From contig OX344763.1 in the NCBI GenBank assembly GCA_947034895.1, positions 23,219,001 through 23,283,000 on the forward strand: a DNA stretch of 64,000 bases. The letters run 5' to 3'. The position numbers and the translations under genes were made by a program. Under the pieces are notes generated by a model, which searched no databases, was not told the origin of the DNA, and saw nothing but the letters and a program-made list of their open reading frames with translations. Positions within the stretch are counted from its first letter, which is position 1; each line of letters starts with the position of its first letter. Origin of the DNA: Rhytidiadelphus loreus (taxonomy: Eukaryota > Streptophyta > Bryopsida > Hypnales > Hylocomiaceae). Positions 1 to 11,759 of the stretch are shown here, piece after piece.

Positions 1-388
1 CTTCAACGCTGCAGTGGGGAGAACAAGCTGGAATTTTGCATGCAACGGACCTCCATGGGTAGGACACGTGCCAGTGATGTCAGCGCTGACATCATCCACA
101 TAATGGATGAGAAATTTGCTGAGGTGGCACTCCCGGCCTTGTCATCGCTAAGGTGGCGCACACATGGCCGCCACATGGCCAATTTTTGACATCATTGAAG
201 ACCATCTTTTCCATGACATCTTCTAAAATCTTCGTGAAATTACATCACGTTTTCTCAATTTTGCATGTTTTTTGCCTTGTCAATCCTGACGCATTTTTTT
301 TGATATCAAAGTTGACGTAGCTGATGTCGACGCAAACATGACTACCACGTTATAGTCATGTCACAAAAATCGCCGGTTTCTTCTAGTG
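1..388. mobile_element. Probable terminal part of a CACTA-like element
   Basis: This stretch is clearly richer in GC than what follows and ends sharply at 388 with a terminus that reads CACTAGAAGAAACCGGCG on the minus strand. It carries many GATGTC/GACATC words, as expected of CACTA subterminal repeats. The same CACTAGAAGAAAC end recurs at 60722-60737. The other end lies outside the window, so no target duplication can be checked. No open frame of note is present. Confidence 0.35.
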
Positions 389-2298
389 TAAAATGCAAAA
401 CAAAAATTTCAATAAATCTTCAAATATAAATTACTAAAATCTTTGTATAATTTTGTTTATAAGTAAGCATATATTGAAATGAACAATAGAAATTTATTGA
501 ATGATGAATGAAATATATGCTGCAATGGTGAATATTGTAAAAGATAGACATTTATTGTAATGCATTCAATAAATGACTCAATTATTACAAACAATGGCAA
601 CCCAAAAACTTAGTGAATTGAAAAGAAAAACTCATAAATTTCAAAAACTTCATAAACAACTTAATTGTTGTGAAATCCAAAATTGCTTCAATTGAATAAA
701 TTTCTCAAATCATTTGGTAGTAGCAATAGAATTTTGAAATCATAAAAGCTGTAAAAGTGATATTATAGAGGTGATTGCAAACTACTACTCTATTTCTGTA
801 ATATAACATTGTGTGAAAATATTATTTTTATGTATGCATGATTGAAAATATTTTTACAAAATATTAAAATTAATTATTTCAAAGACTTATTGAAATCATC
901 ATCATGCATTCTATTCAAATATATCAAAATTTTACTAATATGTGATACAATGAATGCGTAGCATAGCAAGCATGAGCCCCTATTATTAATGGTAGCATTT
1001 ATGATATTACAGAGAGAGTTATGATTTTAGTAGTATGATGAACTAATGATTGACGTGTCTATCGAAGCGGCTAACGTACAAGATTCAAAGTGAATATTGG
1101 GAGACAGTATGCAGAAGTACAAAGCTAAAATTGGTTTCAATTAAAGCAATGGCGGCAATGCAAAATGAAATTGAGTTTGTTAGTCTAAATGAAGTCTTCA
1201 ATTATTTAGTTTAGTATTAATATAATGAGATCATGTCAGTACAAATGGAGGATTTGGATGGAATTAATACCTAGCACTAAGGCACTTACCTAATTGTGGA
1301 ATGATGGAATTTAATATTCTAGAATAGAGCATATATGGATGAAGGTAACGGGGCACCCGTTTGTAGAGATTGGCCAGGAATCACACAGTAGAAGTATGCC
1401 AAAGGGAAAGAAAAAAACTCTTTATTTTACAAATCCAAAGCAATTGAAAAGGTCGAGGCAAATGAGGGAGTTGAGATCCAACACAATGAGATTAGACGCA
1501 AGAGAGACGGCCAGAGAATTGCAGTTCCCAGATATTGATTGTGTAGGTAAACAAATGCAACGGGATAATTCTATAGCCTTATAAGGAATAGTTGAAACCG
1601 CCATGGTTTGAGGGCATCCAAATTCTTTAAGCCCAAGGGCGTGTGAGAGCGAAAGTAACAATGGTGGATGCACCAATGTTCATGATGGGGAGCCAAATGA
1701 AGACGTGACCCCTACAGCAGGTATTTGGATAGCTTGGGGAGGCATCATTAGAGTATCTTTTTTGAGGTGCCGTTCATATTTGTGAGGCCGAGACTTGTGT
1801 CTTCACTGCAATTCAAAAAGTGCGTTTGGGTGGGTCTCCGCCAACCATCAGCCCTAATCGGCAATAGTCAAATTCTGTCAAAGTGACATTGTGGGCAATC
1901 TTTTGTTTTTGTTTTCCTTTTAGGCGTTGATGTGGGATTGTGGGTATCGAGAGTGCATATAGAGTGTCTTCGGGCGGTTTTAGGGTTTATCTTGTCATGT
2001 TCGCATTCAAAAAAATTTGCACGTGTATGAGCTGCATTAGATAGCTTGGGGCGTTGGGGTTTTGTTGAAACGCCCGGTCGACCATTTGACTCAAAGAATT
2101 TGGCGTGCGCAGGAAGCGACCCTTCGGACCGGAGCAGACACAAGGAAGGATTTGCGGAAACACCAACAGCAATGGCAGGTACATTGTGACAGGCCTTTTA
2201 GAGTAGTCAATGACTAATTGTGTTTTGCGTAGCGGAAATTAGGTGTTTTGTTAAGATTAATTTCGGACAAGAACAAGATTTAGGGTGGTTTCCAGTCT
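389..2298. other. Intergenic, no gene recognised
   Basis: AT-rich up to about 1330, then somewhat higher in GC up to 2298. Small open frames of 60 to 90 codons exist on both strands of 1340-2180, but none has a recognisable domain or a convincing splice context. I see no gene here. Confidence 0.5.
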
Positions 2299-2514
2299 CC
2301 CAAAAGCAACGCCGACGTCGGCGTTGCTTTGGGGAGCTAGCAGTTGCTGGAGAGAGTGTCCCCCAAAAGATGAAGCCGACATCGGCCATGGTTTTGGAGG
2401 GTTGTTGGGGGAACAACGAGCGGGTCCAAAAAAACGCCGCCGATGTCGGCTGGGCTTTCGGAGCGCCGCTAGCCATTCAGACAACAATCCCACAAAGGCG
2501 TCGCCGACGTCGGA
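2299..2514. repeat. 64-bp periodic array of GC-rich dyads
   Basis: Four 12-bp palindromes start at 2311, 2375, 2439 and 2503, exactly 64 bp apart: GCCGACGTCGGC, GCCGACATCGGC, GCCGATGTCGGC and GCCGACGTCGGA. The first three are framed by CCAAAA on the left and TTTGG or TTTTGG on the right. In the first unit the dyad extends over 36 bp (2299-2334) with almost perfect symmetry. The DNA between dyads has diverged, so the palindromes are the best preserved part. Each palindrome holds the GCCGAC core on both strands around an ACGT or near-ACGT centre. Confidence 0.7.
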
Positions 2515-2534
2515 CGTTGTACTAATAAAATGCG

Positions 2535-2905
2535 ATCCCAAAGCCATGACGTCGTTTCGGAGATGGGGTCGCACCGCAGCCAAAGGCTTCATCCTGCAGA
2601 GTGGAATGTTTAATTTGGACTTGTTCCTTGGCTTGAAATGAAGCTGGTCGAGCACCACATTTGTATTCATGGACTCTTTTGCAATTTGGGCATCCATCTC
2701 CTTTCCCAATTCTTCCGCATACATCTCTATTGTACTATCATAATCCAAATCCATGGGTCGGCCAACATTGCTATCATGCTCTCCTTCAACACCTTTGTCA
2801 AGTTCACCAACAACAAAAGAACTCCGGTCAATGTCAAGTTCACCAACATCAAAACAACTCCAATCAATGCCAGCAAATGGAGGACAACATAAAAAACGGC
2901 ACCAA
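2535..2905 (-). pseudogene. Possible exon remnant of an unknown acidic protein
   Basis: A minus-strand frame stays open through this stretch and has a coding-like, acidic composition. It includes two related words, DVGELD and VVGELD, and the segment MDLDYDSTIEMYAEELGKEM. Towards 2535 the frame runs into the dyad array and loses coding character. I recognise no family and see no clear splice sites. It may be a captured gene fragment inside a mobile element. Confidence 0.2.
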
Positions 2906-3055
2906 AATGGGAAATTTAGAAACTTGATCCGGCAATTTCCGGCTGTGAAGACTCCTGCTCCTCCGCTTTTGCGTCACTTTGACGGACAGTATCTTCCATT
3001 GCATCACCTAAACCAGATGCTCAGAGTTAGGGCAAAAATAATTTGTTGTAAAATG

Positions 3056-3188
3056 CCGGCAGTTGCTGGAGAGAGCGCCCCCCAAAAGATGAAGCCGACA
3101 TCGGCCATGGTTTTGGAGGGTTGCTGGGGGAACAACAAGCGGGCCTTAAAAAACGACGCCGATGTCGGCTGGGCTTTCGGAGCGCCGC
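3056..3188. repeat. Second copy of two units of the 64-bp dyad array
   Basis: This block is a near copy of about 2340-2474. It contains the dyads GCCGACATCGGC (3094-3105) and GCCGATGTCGGC (3158-3169), again exactly 64 bp apart, with the same flanks. It abuts the foldback that begins at 3189. Confidence 0.7.
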
Positions 3189-3369
3189 TGCATTGACTGG
3201 CTGCAAACTTTAGAGGCCAATAAATTTTAGAGAAATTGTCCAAATCGGGCATGTGAGATGTTTTTCGGCATCTACAGAAGCTGTAGATGCCGAAAAACAT
3301 CTCACATTTCCGATTTGGACAATTTCTCCAAAATTTATTGGCCTCCAAAGTTTGCAGCCAATCAATGCA
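3189..3369. repeat. 181-bp foldback (inverted repeat, about 88-bp arms)
   Basis: The sequence starting TGCATTGACTGGCTGC returns as its reverse complement ending at 3369. The arms are about 88 bp with few mismatches and almost no loop (AA near 3279). The inner 23 bp or so of each arm (GAGATGTTTTTCGGCATCTA and onwards) is perfect. A transcript would form one long hairpin. It could be a MITE or a young miRNA/siRNA hairpin locus; both ends carry TGCA. Confidence 0.7.
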
Positions 3370-3372
3370 GAT

Positions 3373-3937
3373 TCGTCCGATTCATCCGTTAACAGTAAGA
3401 TTCTGTCTGATATGAAAACCCTGATTCAGGTAATACTTTGCAAGCATGCAAGGCAATTGGCCGCCACATTGTTGCCCTCAAGGAAGACACCGAAGTCTTT
3501 GATGTGAAGTTGAAGCCGTATCTGCCTCGGCCTCCTCGGCCGATTTTGGCTACATCTGTGTCTGTGCTGCTTGCAATTGATATTGACCCTCCAATCCGCT
3601 TTGTGAAGAAGAAGAACCGATTGAGTAAGTGAGTTAACTTTGGATTTCTTTCATTTTGCCAATTGAACTCTACTTGTCAATACTTACATAATCATACTAA
3701 TTGTATTTCTGATTTTTCAGACTGAGGGCAATGATTGTCTCACCAGTGAAAGACTACGTGATGGTTCCATGGGACGCTGAAGTTACAGATCTTCAAGTGG
3801 CCACGTCCTCCCCAAGTTCAACATCACCACGGCGGCAACTTGATCCCCAAGTTCGTAGATTCATTGACGATGAGGCTGTTGTTGAGATGCATTATCTCTC
3901 ATCATCGTCTAACAGTTCTAGTGATTGGAGGATATGA
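3373..3937 (+). pseudogene. Two-exon gene fragment with a consensus intron
   Basis: A stretch coding for a proline-rich segment (PYLPRPPRPILATSVS) ends at 3624 in front of GTAAGT. An intron of 96 bp (3625-3720) with TACTAAT and TTTTTCAG leads into a second stretch that encodes VKDYVMVPWDAEV and ends at TGA 3935-3937 after a serine-rich tail. The splice signals are textbook, but the two open frames do not join in phase: the frame that is open before the intron meets TGA right after the junction. This suggests a broken gene or a missing upstream part. No family recognised. Confidence 0.3.
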
Positions 3938-4048
3938 ATTTTGAGATTTCTTATATGTTTGTGAATTTTGGATAATTACATCAGTGAATCTAATGATAAT
4001 TTTCAATGGTTTTCTTCTTCCTTCCACTCTTTCATTCTATTCTTTGTA

Positions 4049-5038
4049 TTAACCCCTTCACCCCTCAACGCCCAAGGGGCCTAAAAATGGCCTCTCCGAG
4101 TTTCAAGTCCAATTCAAAGTGTTGTAACTTTTGCATCCAATGTCCAAATTCAATGAAAACTGTTGGAAAATTTGCACTCTCTTTTCTAGTTTGTGTAATA
4201 ATATTTTCAGATCAATCCAAGATGTACTGATTTTTTGTAAGCCAATCGAAATTCAGACATTCAAGTTGAGTTCACCAAACTGCTAATGATGTCTACAACT
4301 TTGGGGACTTGTATCTCATTCATCCAATGTTTGTTTTCAAAAAAAATTATTGGGTTATGTTTCCCTTTAAATCTAGTTATTGTGGAAAAAAATTTCATGT
4401 CAATCCAAGTTGTTTTGAAGGTTTGGGAGCAATTCGAAGTTCAAAATCCTGACATTTTTGGACTACAGCAAACTTCCGCAACTTGTTTCTTCTTCATATA
4501 GTGTCCGTTTGCAATAAAAGTTTTTGGAAAAGTTGCGCATACTAGTCTAGTTTGTGTAGCTAAAATTTCATTTTAATCCATAAAGTTATGAGTGACTGAG
4601 AAGCATTTTAGTAGAAGGAGGTTCAGCTTTAGATGTGTTTTCCTGCAACTTTTCTTGCTATTTTTTGACATTTGAAAGCCATTTTGTAGACACAATGAGT
4701 CAATTCAATGATGCTTTTTTTTCACCCATGTGTTTGAATGTTGATTTTGAATCACTTTGTAGTTTAAATTTTTTTTATTTGAGGAGGTCTAGAAATCAAA
4801 TTTCACCTCCAAATGTGTTTCTAGGAAAATTTCAGCATCTTTTTTTTTGCACTAAAACATTATAATCTTGCAATCTACATAGTCAAATGACTTCAAATTT
4901 GATTTACGCCATCTACAACATGTACACTACAAGATTGTACAGTTGAGATTTTTATACCTTACTAACATTTTGAACTGTATCACTTCAAAAGCAATGATGT
5001 TTTTAAACCCAAAAAGGCCCTGGGCCTTGAGGGGTTAA
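4049..5038. mobile_element. TTAA-target non-autonomous DNA transposon (copy 1)
   Basis: The stretch is bounded by TTAA at 4049-4052 and 5035-5038. Inside these, it starts CCCCTTCACCCCTCAACG and ends GGGCCTTGAGGGG, so both ends begin CCCCT when read inwards. The interior is AT-rich with no significant open frame. It is a divergent subtype of the family seen more clearly at 21873, 33685 and 5035. Confidence 0.55.
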
Positions 5039-5950
5039 GCCCCGAGGCCTTTTCTCCATGAAAACACACTCAAAACTGCCACTTCTATTGCAAAGAGCAA
5101 AAAACTATAAAAATTGTTTTTTTTTTGCATACATAACCGTAGGATCTTATACTAGACTAGTATGAGAATGTACACAAGAAATTTCAGAAACTTTGATCAA
5201 ATAGATTGCAAGATATTTGCATTGAAAGTGAAGAAAACAAGTTTTTTCGCACCTTGCTTGACTAGATTTTTGGGCTTTGAACCTATTTAACTTAAATTTT
5301 TTGTATTGTTGATTTTGATTTTCTAAGTTTATATGTTGAATACTTCAGTTGGGAATCTAGGAAAAAAAATTCAAGAAAAAAACACTAAATTTTTACTCAT
5401 TAAAAAATTATTAAGTAGAAGTAGGTTCAAGATTGAAGGAATAACTAAATCGATAATAGCTCTAAGACAAAATTGAAATACCATAATTCCAACAGTGACA
5501 TTGTTCTAGAAAGCAAATTCAACCTTGTCTAACTATTTTTTTCTGAAAATTTTAAAATTTGCATTAAAAAATGAATCCTGAAAGTTATTTTTTCAAGAAG
5601 ATCCTTAGATTGCCCAAAAAATTGAGATTGTCCATAACTTTTTCATTATTAGTCCAAATAGAATGAATCAAAGCTTCAAATGTAGACAAAAAGACATAGA
5701 TTTGGGAAAAAATATTTAAGAAATTTATTTTGACTTTTTGTGACTTTTTTATGCTGCGTGCCAAACTCTATTTTTGGCATAACTTTTTCTCCCGGGCACC
5801 AATTGAAATAAAAATTATATATCCACAAATCTCTTGTAGAACCGCACAACCTCAAAAAATCCCAAAAAATTCCTCTACAAATTGAGGTCACAGGAACCTA
5901 CCCGGACCCAAATTGTCCCCTAACGGGACAAACGGGCCTTTAGGGGTTAA
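5035..5950. mobile_element. TTAA-target non-autonomous DNA transposon (copy 2)
   Basis: Flanked by TTAA at 5035-5038 (shared with the preceding element) and 5947-5950. It starts GCCCCGAGGCCTTTTCTCC and ends CGGGCCTTTAGGGG. The interior (AAAACACACTCAAAACTGCC, later CCCGGGCACCAATT) is collinear with the copy at 21873-22801 in the same orientation. No coding capacity. Confidence 0.6.
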
Positions 5951-6887
5951 CCTTAGCTTTGTTTATTCTAATCTCATTATTTTACCTGGGTCCTTTAGTC
6001 CTTGGTCACTATCATCACATTCGTGCATATTCCCTCATGCACCCATACTCCCCACATGGACATGAAGATGGGGATTCCCAAAATGTTAATAATTCAAATT
6101 TCACAGAAGCTAATCTTTACAAGTTGCAAGACTTAAACATATTTAAAAAATTGGAAGTTGAAATACCATATAGTTAGAAGCGACTCAACTAAGTCCGCAT
6201 TCATGAACACATACACCCTACCCTGAAATTCTATTTCACAGCAGCACTTTACTACTTGGACAGTTGAGGGACATAATATTTTCACTTTTACAAGAATGAT
6301 GATAAAATGACCTATACTCATATTGTGATCTTATCCATACGTAAATTTTTTTGCTTTAATAAGCCTTTACGACCCACGGCCATAGGGTACATAATAATCT
6401 ACCCAAATTGATGACTACTCTATTTATAATTTAAACACCTCCTGCTACATCACTAGGATACTATAGTTTCGATTATCACAGCAATTTCCACGGTTATAGG
6501 GCCCTAACACTACACTATTATTCTTATTTTCACATTTATTTTTACTTTTACTTTTACTTTTATCTTTTGTCTCTATTTAACTTTAACTTTTAGCAGAAAA
6601 AAGTACAACTTTTTGTGCTCTACGCTCACGACCCTATGCTCACAGCTCACCGCTCACCGCTCTACGCACGCAAAATAGCAATCCCCCCTTCTGGAGGGCT
6701 GATATTTCTTCTAATGCTAATGGATGACCTTCTAGATTACTATAGAAATCAAGAATACACCTATTGCTTCAAAAATCAAATCATTTTGAGTGATCATTGT
6801 AGTTATAATTCAATAGCCTTCTAGGGTCAACCTTGAAATGTTGCATTGGACAATAGAGGATTTTGTAATCGACAAGACAACAATAAA
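5951..6887. other. Intergenic with a short (TTTTAC)n tract
   Basis: No gene recognised. A simple TTTTAC tract of about four units lies near 6538-6565. The duplicated unit A begins just after, at about 6888. Confidence 0.5.
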
Positions 6888-8889
6888 TAGTGTGTTTTCA
6901 TCCAATTTTATGGAGAAGTGCTCAAACATATTTTTGGTGAATGTTGTTGAATATTGCCTCATTTGGGTATTTATAACTTTTCTATAGAACAAGATGCATG
7001 ATCCACAAAATAATCACCATGTAGTACATGTTGATATGTTGTTGGCCCTTGCTCTTGTTATGCACTTGATTCATATAAATGATCCTTTTTGAATATGTGT
7101 CCAACTAATGAAATGAAGTTTCTCAAGTCTAGTTCCTACTTCAATTCTAAAGGTTTGAAAATTCTTGAAATCCAATTTTTCATTCTAATTTCATTTTTGA
7201 GCCATGTAGACGTTTCATAGAATGTTGATATTCTAATTTTAGAATGACAAGGTAATTTTGTGGCATGATATTTAAAAATATTATTAAACCTATTGAGTAA
7301 TTTTAAGTATTTTTTAGATTATTTTATATTCTTATGAAATATCTTTTTCTTTTCCTTTTAATTGCATAATAAATTTAATGACATATAATGACATTTCTAA
7401 AAAATGAAATATATAAATTTCAACCATATATAGTTAGAAAATGAGAGTATGAGAAAGAGGAACTTTAAAGTATCTAAAATTTGGTGACAAGATTGTTCCT
7501 TTAGAATTAACATCGGAAAGTTGCACTCAATGTAGAATTTGGGCTCAAAATTAGAATGAAAATTCATCATTTTATGATTTCTTTATATAATCTACTCTGT
7601 GGTCTCTATACATAGTAAAAAATTCATTCACTATCCTATAATTTCAAGGGATAGCCATTGAACCTATGTAGAGGATTTAGGGAGTCACACTAGCATCTAA
7701 GAAGATAACAACAATCTCTCCTATGGTCCATAATGGGAAGCTATGTCATTTTGTTTTGTTGATTATAATGTATCTTTTTTTTTTATCAATAATGAATTGA
7801 ATGAAATACATATGGGATAATTTTTTATTAGTTGGCTTCTAAATAAATAAAAATTTCATTGATCCAATAAATGTAACTATATATAGTGAGAAAATGATTC
7901 ACCATGATTTCCTATTCTAAATCCTTTCCAGTAATGCAAATATGCTTGGAGCCTCGGAGGTGTCATTTGTCAATGATGATGTATTCCACCATTTTCATTT
8001 TCAATTCCTCAATGCTCGAACAGTCCCTAGTAGAACTAATTAATTTGGATTAAGAATTAGAAACTATCAAGAAACTTATTCTATCTATACATTTCATTCA
8101 CAAACCACCTATGCAAACAGACTATTTGCATCAATTACAAGTTACCAATACAATTTTTTATAATCAAAATCCCTAAATCTAGTTGTCACTCATCTTGAAA
8201 TCATTTGTCGTTTGATCTTTACGAATAGCTCTAGAACATTGTATAGTCATATAGTTGATCAATGTTTTATTTAAGGGTCAATAAAGGTTAATCCAAGAAC
8301 GACACCGTGGACCAAAGTGTTCCAATGGATGACAAAGAGCCCTTCTATGTAAGACAAAAAATACAATTATTCATCTTTGGAATTTCATGCAAAAAAAGGA
8401 GATCTTGCACAATAGTTTGACACCAATGAATATATATATTTTTAAAGTAGATGATTTACACTATATCAAAAAGGATTATTTCCATGGTGACCAATTCGTC
8501 TTTGCAAGATTAAACTAATTCAATACAAAATATGAAGAATATCTACTTCTTTAATTCAAAAATTTAAATTCCCTTTCAATTATCTACAAAATATAAAATA
8601 AAAATTTACAATAAAAATTTAAAGGTATATAATCTTTAGAATTGAAAACAAAAGTTCTTAATACATACATGGTGAAGAAAAATAAGAATTAAAGTGAAGG
8701 TAGTATAATTTTGACCACATAGTCATAGGATCTTCAAATTTTACTACGGAAATAAGATCCAAAATCTAAGAAGAAGACCTTGAATTCCCTACAATTCATC
8801 ATAACAAGTAATACAACTAAAACTGCAGTTCACTGTAAAATCTAAGATGTATTTTAATGCTTATGGCTTATAGATTGCTAACCTTGAAA
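6888..8889. repeat. 3' flank of kinase-LRR gene 1 (duplicated unit A)
   Basis: From GTGTGTTTTCATCC at 6888 the sequence is collinear with 45853-46924, the 3' flank of gene 2, and parts are also found at 58798-59681 and 63229-64000. It is AT-rich and has no open frame of note. It marks the proximal border of the roughly 11-kb duplicated unit. Small insertions and deletions make this copy longer than the one at 45.9 kb. Confidence 0.7.
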
Positions 8890-9306
8890 TTGAGATTTGT
8901 AGAAAAATTTAAGTTCCCAACTTCATTTGGGATTGTCACCACAATTGAATCAAGATTCCAAAATCTAGAGTAGTCAAGGAACATAAGTTCTCCACTTCTT
9001 TTAGCAAGGCCTACAACCAAAATTACACTTGCAAGTTTAAGGGGACAAAGAAGACAAGTTCCTCAGTTCCTTTACCAAGATCGCAAAGCTTGAACATCTT
9101 CTGAAATTGAGAGTGGCCAAAGAAGAAAAATTCTCCGCTTTCTTTGACAAGACCACCAAGCTTGATAACTCTTTTAAACTAAGAATGATTAAAGAAGACA
9201 AGTTCCCAACTTACTTGAGCAAGGTTTCTAAACTTCATAACTTTCTCGAATTAAAAGTGGTCAAAGAAGACAAGTTCTATACTTCCATTGATAAAGCCTC
9301 TAGTCT
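8890..9306 (-). pseudogene. Eroded LRR units beyond the stop of gene 1
   Basis: Recognisable but mutated 72-bp LRR units continue here past the stop codon at 9307. Words such as the plus-strand GAAGACAAGTTC recur with the same 72-bp phase, yet frameshifts and stops interrupt the reading frame. The ancestral LRR exon was therefore longer than the present one. The same erosion is seen in gene 2 at 46925-47191. Confidence 0.65.
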
Positions 9307-11759
9307 TTAATAATCTATCAATTCCTTAGTCGTCAAGCAAGATAAATTCTCCACTTCTTGGGGCAAGGCTCCCAAATTTGAATACCCTCTCAAATCTAGA
9401 GTAGTCAAGGAAGATAAGTTTCCCACTTCTTTTGGCAAGTCCACCAAGCTTGAACATTGGATTAAATTGAGAGTGATCAAGGAACACAAGTTTCCCACTT
9501 CTTTTGGCAAAGCTACCAAGCTTCGACACCATGTCAAATCAAGAGTGGTTAAGGAAGATAAGTTTCCCACTTCTTTTGGCAAGGACACCAAGCTTGAACA
9601 TTGCATCAAATTGAGAGTAATCAAAGAAGACAAGTTTCCCACTTCTTTTGGCAAAGCTACCAAGGTTGTACACCATGTCAAATCAAGAATAGTCAAGGAA
9701 GATAAGTTTCCTACTTCTTTTGGCAAGGCTATCAAGCTTTCACACCCATTCAAATCGAGAGTGGTGAAAGAAGAGAAGTTTCCCACTTCCTTTGGCAAGG
9801 TTGCCAAGCTAGAACACCATGTCAAATCAATGGTAGTCAAGGAAGACAAGTTGCCCACTTCCTTTGGCAAGGCTATTAAGCTTCCACACGCACCCAAATC
9901 AAGAGTGGTCAAGGAAGACAAGTTTCCTACTTCCATTGGCAAGGTTGCCAAGCTCGGAAAACATCCACGCAAATCAAGAGTAGTTAAGGAAGATAAGTTT
10001 CCTACTTCCTTTGGCAAGGTTTTTAAGCTTGAACATTGTGCCAAATAAAGACTGGTCAAAGAAGACAAATTCCCCACTTCTTTTGGCAAAGCTACCAAGC
10101 TTAAACACTGTGTTAAATTGAAAGTGGTAAGGGAAGACAAATTTCCCATTTCTATGGGCAAGGTTTTCAAACTTGAACATCCACTCAAATTGAGAGTAGT
10201 CAAGGAAGATAAGTTTCCCATTTCCTTTGGCAAAGCCACCAAGCTTGAACACCATGTTAAATCTAGAGTGGCCAAAGAAGTCAAATTTCCCATTTCCATT
10301 GGCAAGGTTTCCAACCTTAAACAACTATTCAAATCGAGAGTAGTCAAGGAAGACAAGTTTCCCATGTCCTTTGGCAAGGCTACCAAGCGTGAACACCGTG
10401 TTAAATCGAAAGTAGTTAGGGAAGACAAATTTTCTATTTCCTTTGGTAATGTTTCCAAGTTGGAACACCCACTCAAATTGAGAGTGGTCAAAGAAGACAA
10501 GTTTCCCACTTCATTAGGCAAGGTTGCCAAGTTCCGATAACACCCACTCAAATTGAGAATGGTCAAGGAAGACAAATTTTCCACTTCCTTTGGCAAAGTT
10601 GCCAGATTTGAACACTCATTCAAATCAAGAGTAGTCAAGGAAAACAAGTTCCCCACTTCCTTAGGCAAAGTTGTCAAGTTTGAACAACCACTCAAGTATA
10701 GAGTAGCCAAAGAAGACAAGTTCCCCACTTCATTTGGCAAGGCCACTAACCTTGAACATCCACTCAAATCGAGGGTATTCAAGGAAGACAAGTTCCCTAC
10801 TTCTTTTGGCAAGGCTTTCAACCATAAACACCCACTCAAATCGAGAATATTCAAGGAAGACAAGTTCCCCATTTCCTTTGGCAAGGTTCTCAAACATGAA
10901 CACTCATTCAAATCGAGAGTAGTCAAGCAAGACAAGTTTCCCACTTCTTTTGGCAAGGTTCCCAAACTTGAACACTCATTCAAATCGAGAGTAGTCAAGC
11001 AAGACAAGTTTCCCACTTCCTTTGGCAAAACCTCCAAGCTTGAACATCCACTCAAATCGAGAGTAGTCAAGGAAGACAAGTTCCCCACTTCCTTTGGCAA
11101 AGCCTCCAAGCTTGAACATCCACTCAAATCGAGAGTAATCAAAGAAGACAAGTTCTCCACTTCCTTTGGCAAGGTTGCCAAACTTGAACACTCATTCAAA
11201 TCGAGAGTAGTCAAGCAAGACAAGTTTCCCACTTCCTTTGGCAAAACCTCCAAACTTGAACACTCTTCCAAATTGAGTGTGATTAAGGAAGATAAGTTCC
11301 CCACTTCCTTTGGCAAAGTCATCAAGCTTGAACATCCACTTAAATATAGAGTGCTCAAAAAAGACAAGTTTCCCACTTCCTTTGGCAAAGCCTCCAAGCT
11401 CCAACATCCACTCAAATCGAGAGTGGTCAAGGAAGATAAGTTCCCCACTTCTTTTGGCAAGGCTATCAAACTTGAACATCGTATCAAATGTAGAATAGTC
11501 AAAGAAGACAAGTTCTCCAATTCCTTTGACAAGGCCTCAGAACTTGAACAACCATCTAAAGCGAGAGTGGTTAAGGAAGACAAGTTATCCACCTCCTTTG
11601 GCAATGCCTCCAAATTGGAACATTCTTCCAAAGTGAAAGTGGTCAAGGATGACAAGTTCTCCACTTCCATGGGCAATGCCTCCAAGATTGAACAATCTTC
11701 CAAATTGAAAGCAGTCAAGAAAGAAAAGTTCTCCAATTCTTTTGGCAAGACCTCCAACC
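9307..11759 (-). CDS. LRR exon (exon 3) of kinase-LRR gene 1, about 34 repeats
   Basis: This frame of about 816 codons is built almost wholly of 24-residue leucine-rich repeats with the pattern LPKEVGNLSSLTTLDLxxC followed by SSLxA. The scaffold residues hardly change, while the two residues before the Cys vary (SG, NE, TW, MQ, TR, RG, EE). It is most likely the third exon of the gene whose kinase exon ends at 12119. An acceptor TTCAG/GG at 11761-11760 leaves two bases before TTG GAG, which fits the phase-1 donor of the kinase exon. There is no signal peptide or membrane segment. LRRs of this type usually bind proteins, so a recognition or scaffold role is inferred. It could instead be a separate LRR gene with a non-ATG or lost start. 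The terminus reads SCLTTKELIDY before the stop. Confidence 0.75.

Noticed and set aside
2220..2525. Arginine-rich plus-strand frame (RRRRRCF words) over the dyad array
   Set aside because: The arginine runs come from the repeated GCC-GAC-GTC-GGC cores read in one frame, not from a coding gene.
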